From contig NC_046289.1 of NCBI RefSeq assembly GCF_004115265.2, forward strand, positions 99,375,688-99,439,687: a stretch of DNA of 64,000 nt, written 5' to 3'. Positions 61,201 through 64,000 of the stretch are shown here, in pieces (the stretch's first letter is position 1; each line of letters starts with the position of its first letter). The DNA is from Rhinolophus ferrumequinum (lineage: Eukaryota; Chordata; Mammalia; Chiroptera; Rhinolophidae). The translations under genes and the position numbers were made by a program. The notes below the pieces were generated by a model. It did no database searches. It saw only the letters and a list, made by a program, of their open reading frames with translations, and was not told the origin of the DNA.

Positions 61201-63139
61201 CTTTCAAGCTGCTATTAATACAGGACCAACACAGGCCAATTATTTTGCCCACTGCTAGCACTGGGAACAAACTCTGCATCTTTGGACAGCTGACTGCCTC
61301 TGTCAGATCGCAGTAGACATTTTATTTCTGATTCTGACAGGATCAAAAAAAAAAGCAAATGATTACACAGCACACACACCAAAAGGCTACTAGATCCTTA
61401 ATACAGCTCAAACTCCAATATTATATAGCAGTTTCGTAATTAAAGCAAAACAATTACCAGAAGACGCTGGCAGAAAAAAAATGCAAATATTCTTTCTTTA
61501 CTCAACTAACAGAGATGACTGTGTTACATAAGAGACAAGGTCCTTGCACAGATTCTGGCAAGAAGCATTAAGCGACAAGAGGAATGTCCGGAATTCTGTG
61601 ACGTTACAAAGAACAAGCTACCAAAATCTGCCTTGAGGGCTGCCATTGGCTAAGTCACCTTGAGAACAAGAAAGAAGCATAAAATTTTCACTCTCCTGAC
61701 AGTGTATAATAATTTTGTTCTAGTCTCCTTTGTCTTGGCTTTGACCCTTGAAGGGATTCAAGGGGGGAAAAAGCTCATGCTGTGAGTTGCAGGAAGGACC
61801 CCTCCAAGGACTTCCCTTCCACCTGCAGGAAACTTTGAAGTTGCCAATGACCCGAGTATAAGCAGGATAAGTTAATGCGCCACCGGGTGACATCCTGACA
61901 AAGCAGAAACCTCAGGGCTCATAAATCACAGTCAGCACAAGCAAGCTTTCCTAGAACTGGTTGTGAGCAGACACAAAACAAGATGTCAGAGGGGTAGTAG
62001 CATGGGAGAGGCTATAAATGTCTAACTATTACATTGTTTTGTACACTGTCACTTTGTGAGGCATATAAATGTCTATTACATTGTTTTGTACATCTGACAC
62101 TAATAAAAAAATTTTTTTAATTGAAAATAAGAATGCTATAACAGAAAGCTTCTCAAAAATAAGTAAATAAAATAAAATAAAATAAAGAGGCATAGGAACT
62201 TGACGCTAACAGGAGTCCCAGCCCTCATCATGGAAAAAGAATACCCCTGTGCTCTTAGTTCAAAGGCAGAAAGGTTTTGGCTTTAAATAGGAAGACTTGT
62301 TTCTTCCTCCATCGTTTGTTGAAAAGGTCAGGCCAGCTCATAGGTCAGCGCATTTCAACTACCCTGCCACCGCACCCGGGTCCCTCAGACCAACATTCCC
62401 GCGCTTCAAGACCCTCAGAGCCCCCTCACTTCTCCTCTCTCCCTGACCTGGGCTCTTCTGTTCAGCCCAAACCAGTTCAAACCAGGCCCAATGGCCAAGG
62501 TTTGAAATTCGTATCAAGGCCCTATTTCAGCTTCTCACTCTCTCCCAGCCTTCCTTTCCTGACAAATCTCAGGGGGCTCTCCTATATCTTACACGCTAGT
62601 TTGGCTGTCGGGGGTGGGGGGTGGCGGGGCGGGGTAGTCTTGAGATTTTCCACATTTCTCCATCCCACTAGAGGCTTCCACCTCATTATGCTGCCGTCGT
62701 CACTCTCTCTCCTAACGTGACTCAAGTCAAGACTGCGGCATGTGGTAGCACATTATCCCCTCAGGTGAAGTCACTTCTCTCCCTGACGCTAAGGGGGTCT
62801 CCAGTCTGCTCCAGTCCCCTTCTTCAGCAGTGTCCCGTCAGAAGGGCTTCGCCTGGAGAACTAGAGGGCCCCGCTTCTTCCCAGGCTACAGCGCCCCGCC
62901 CCTCCAGTTCCACCTGTTGCTAGTCCCGCCCTCCATACGCTACAATAGGCCAGCCCTCAGAGCCCGCTCTCCCATTGGGCAGTCAGCCCGTCTCTCCTAC
63001 GCCACGTCTCCCGGCTCTGGCGAAAGAGGCCCGGGTGGCGGTCTTTGGCCCTAGAGAGAGAGCTGTGAGTTGGAGCCTCTACCTGGAAGGGGTTTATGTC
63101 CACTGGGTCCGCGAAGGGGTTTGTCTCGAAGGCCGACAT
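43271..63139 (-). CDS. SCAMP2: Secretory carrier-associated membrane protein 2
   Basis: Four-pass membrane protein of post-Golgi recycling vesicles, involved in exocytosis and membrane trafficking. Exons in transcript order: 63139-63083, 52508-52440, 51788-51690, 49543-49426, 48932-48804, 48232-48073, 46994-46893, 43710-43593, 43405-43271. All phases agree; 328 residues (human 329). Three NPF motifs (residues 7-9, 16-18 and about 38-40) bind EH-domain proteins. A leucine-zipper-like coiled coil fills exon 4 ([20 protein letters not shown]). Four membrane spans lie at about 150-175, 183-203, 214-238 and 258-282. The conserved cytosolic E-peptide core [11 protein letters not shown] joins spans 2 and 3. 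The tail ends AFQGN. Intron 1 is 10.6 kb. Identification is certain. Confidence 0.97.
44167..44404. mobile_element. Palindromic MITE in SCAMP2 intron 7
   Basis: A 238-bp near-perfect inverted repeat. Both ends read CYGTGTTTCCCCCAAAATAAG inward. Inner arms continue through GACGCA..TTTTGGAGCAAAAATTAATATA to a TATTATATTATA centre with tandem GACC(T/G)GGT(A/C)TTAT units. There is no coding capacity. The left end follows a TA dinucleotide, hinting at Tc1/mariner-type insertion; the right TA is not intact. A non-autonomous DNA transposon, family inferred. Confidence 0.8.
44405..45925 (+). mobile_element. L1 LINE 3' part, interrupted by a SINE
   Basis: The + strand carries the end of an old L1: ORF2-tail phrases such as 'gataaatgggacttcatcaaaattaaa', 'cagaactgccatgtgacccagcaattcc' and 'agcagcactattcacaacagc', then a 3' UTR ending 'ctgaactgtatactttaaaatgg'. 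That end resumes after the SINE at 45857 with 'aaattttatgttatgtatatttta'. The ORF is broken and lacks its 5' half. It lies antisense to SCAMP2 in intron 7. Confidence 0.8.
45719..45856 (+). mobile_element. Short tRNA-derived bat SINE inside L1
   Basis: Same family as 11174-11287, with TTAGCTCAGTTGGTTAGAGC, a GGTTCGATCCC B box and an A-rich tail that includes ACACACAC. Flanked by perfect TAAAATGGTTT copies at 45708-45718 and 45857-45867, so it inserted into the pre-existing L1 tail. Confidence 0.9.
50361..50523 (+). mobile_element. Bat SINE, first unit of a dimer
   Basis: tRNA-like head (CCGCATGGCTCAGCTGGTTAGAGCG split over the A box, then GGTTCAATTCCC) and a body with 'gggctgcgccccctgcaa'. 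It runs straight into the second unit with no A tail. Lies in SCAMP2 intron 3. Confidence 0.8.
50524..50705 (+). mobile_element. Bat SINE, second unit of a dimer
   Basis: Head CCGCATGGCTCAGTTGGTTAG, B box GGTTCAATTCCC, and a body ending 'ctgttccccaatagtccccaataaaaataaa'. The A-rich tail closes the dimer. AAAAAGTTAAGGC at 50706-50718 matches AAAAAGCTAAGGC at 50348-50360 with one mismatch. Confidence 0.8.
52112..52321 (+). mobile_element. tRNA-type bat SINE with 5' tandem repeats
   Basis: Begins with several diverged GGCTACCGTG-type units (52112-52170). A tRNA-like segment (CCTCAGCTGGGGGAGCGCAAGG, then 'cataataccacatgggcc') follows, and a body ending 'gaacccgagtggggg'. Flanked by AAGATTGTCTCCTGG (52097-52111) and AAGATTGTCTGCTGG (52322-52336), a 15-bp target-site duplication with one mismatch. 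It lies in SCAMP2 intron 2, close to the donor side of exon 2. Confidence 0.8.
53100..57230. other. SCAMP2: SCAMP2 intron 1, proximal part
   Basis: No exon is recognised. Contains a purine-rich (GGAG/GGAA)n tract at about 54692-54745, MIR remnants near 54755-54800 and 55080-55200 (inverted), and an old L1 piece (+) at about 56330-56680 interrupted by a T22 run at 56551-56572. The rest is unassigned. Confidence 0.5.
57240..57655 (+). mobile_element. L1 3' end split by a DNA transposon
   Basis: 57260-57330 reads 'ggtcaaatatatggtgatggaaggagaactgactctgggtggtgaacacac' and 57565-57655 continues 'gatgatgtattacagaatagtacacttgaaa ... ccaataaatttta'. Together these form the 3' end of a bat/laurasiatherian-type L1. 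The 229 bp between them are a separate element. Confidence 0.7.
57334..57562. mobile_element. Mariner-like DNA transposon remnant inside L1
   Basis: Terminal inverted repeats of about 26 bp: the left end reads CAGGGGTGCCAAAAAAATG then TATACA; the right end is the reverse complement (TGTATACATTTTTTTGGTAC then CCTCTG). The 229-bp length is far below an autonomous element. Part of the left interior translates (+) to [16 protein letters not shown] and a stop, resembling a mariner transposase C-terminus. This fits an internally deleted copy. Confidence 0.7.
57656..58540 (-). repeat. Inverted L2 LINE remnant in SCAMP2 intron 1
   Basis: Antisense L2 phrases occur ('gtgagcagggagggagtgccgtgac', 'aagccaaggacagaactccaggacacccc'). 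The latter is the reverse complement of the conserved GVPQGSVLGP-coding region in degraded form. No open frame remains. Confidence 0.6.
58541..62000. other. SCAMP2: SCAMP2 intron 1, distal part
   Basis: No exon or clear repeat was recognised over most of this stretch. It is moderately AT-rich toward 61300-62000. None of the short open frames shows codon structure or familiar motifs. Confidence 0.4.
62005..62190 (+). repeat. L1 3' end fragment with a local duplication and (AAAAT)n tail
   Basis: 'ctataaatgtctaactattacattgttttgtacac' at about 62011 is repeated as 'catataaatgtctattacattgttttgtacatc' at about 62062, typical of a bat L1 3' end. An A-rich tail with AATAAAATAAAATAAA at 62165-62185 follows. 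Confidence 0.6.
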
Positions 63140-63420
63140 GGCGGTCGGGGGCCGACGAGCTAGCTCCGCGAGCGCTTCTGCCTTCGGGCACCTAGACCCA
63201 GCGGCGCTCTTCGTGTAGACACTCCACTTCCGGGAGTGCGGCAGACGTTCTGGCGCAGGCGCAGCGTCCTCCCGAGCGGCACGGTCCTGTGCGTCACAGA
63301 GGTCCGCTCCGCCCTCATGCCCAGCCCACTACTGGGCCTGCGGTGTGCACGCCGCTTCCCTCTGCTGCTTGCCTGTGCCCATTCTTCGTGGGTCCCGGCG
63401 GCACAGAGGGGCCAGGGAGC
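62900..63420 (-). promoter_or_regulatory. SCAMP2: SCAMP2 CpG-rich promoter
   Basis: CpG-dense DNA surrounds exon 1. Upstream of the ATG (63137-63139) lie an ETS-type CTTCCGG at 63227-63233 and an NRF1-type GCGCAGGCGCAG at 63253-63264, with no TATA box. This is the usual layout of a housekeeping promoter. The start site is probably between 63150 and 63260. Confidence 0.6.
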
Positions 63421-64000
63421 CAGAGGCGGGGCCGAAACCGTTCTCTACTGTCTCTCGGTCTGATAGCGTCCAAAGAAACTCCCCAAAGTAAACTTCCCGA
63501 GTTAACTGCCCAAAGTGGAGCCGGAAACTTAACCCTTTCATTTCCCTGGAGGGCAAGTTTGGGAAGCCCGCACTGGTTCAGGCAGGGGACAGGAGTGTGA
63601 GCCTACTTATACGCGGAGGGTTCTGACGGTAGGGGCCGAGCAGAGGGGTTCTTTTCTGAAAACCTGACCGTGTAGCTGTCTCCCACATTAGCTGAGAGCT
63701 GCTGCGTTTTTGGGCCTTGCCCCCTGATGCCCAGACAGGTTTAGGGCTTAGGCTGGGATTTGAACCTGGGCGTCAAGCATTTGTTAAGTGAATGAGAGAG
63801 TTCAGCAATAGAGCCATGCGCCATGGGGGAGATGCCTCATGGCTCTCCCCACAGGCTTATTTATCATATCTCTCTGGCTTTGTTAGTCTCTGCTGCCACT
63901 GAATGCAGCCAGCCACTGTCATTCTTTACCCTGGACTAGTACAGGCCTGCTAATTGGTCTATTGTTCACGTAACCAGAGACCTATTTAACGGGGACAAAA
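63421..64000. other. DNA upstream of SCAMP2
   Basis: No gene is seen. A MIR-like piece occurs at about 63715-63790 ('gggatttgaacctgggcg'). In human the next gene in this direction is MPI, which is not reached here. Confidence 0.5.

Overview
The window is a gene-dense piece of a mammalian autosome. Five protein-coding genes can be assembled exon by exon with GT-AG junctions and consistent reading phase: CSK (+), LMAN1L (+), CPLX3 (+), ULK3 (-) and SCAMP2 (-). This is the same order and orientation as human chromosome 15q24. The young repeats are tRNA-derived SINEs of the kind known from bats (GGCCGGCCCGGTGGCTCAG-type heads and shorter heads reading GTGGCC..AGCTCAGCTGGTTAGAGC). With a palindromic MITE and bat-like L1 3' ends, these suggest a bat, probably Yinpterochiroptera (horseshoe-bat relatives). 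The order is well supported; the family is inference.

Layout. 1-2614: CSK intron with old MIR and L1 remnants. 2615-7350: the last twelve CSK exons, carrying the whole 450-codon reading frame. 7351-13284: intergenic, with antisense L2 remnants, a short bat SINE and a SINE pair inside one target-site duplication. 13285-24515: LMAN1L, where one exon has lost its splice donor and another has a SINE against its acceptor. About 25040-29525: CPLX3 with a GC-rich promoter and three coding exons. 29530-34570: the gap between the convergent CPLX3 and ULK3 genes, with a ~0.77 kb minisatellite. 34555-41221: ULK3, sixteen coding exons, 472 residues. 41222-41900: the ULK3 CpG-rich promoter and the gap to the SCAMP2 3' end. 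41895-63139: SCAMP2, nine coding exons, 328 residues, with repeat-rich introns. 63140-64000: the SCAMP2 promoter and upstream DNA.

The genes are syntenic neighbours, not an operon. CSK is the cytosolic inhibitor of Src kinases. LMAN1L is an ERGIC-53-like membrane protein. CPLX3 is a farnesylated complexin of retinal ribbon synapses. ULK3 is an autophagy/Hedgehog-related kinase with MIT domains. SCAMP2 is a four-pass trafficking protein. I found no new multi-gene system. The most informative signals are the lost LMAN1L exon, the SINE-supplied branch-point region, two dimeric SINE insertions, the paired TAATCC motif in CPLX3 intron 1, and the CSK Tyr184-to-Phe change. Comparisons with human proteins are from memory and were not aligned by software.
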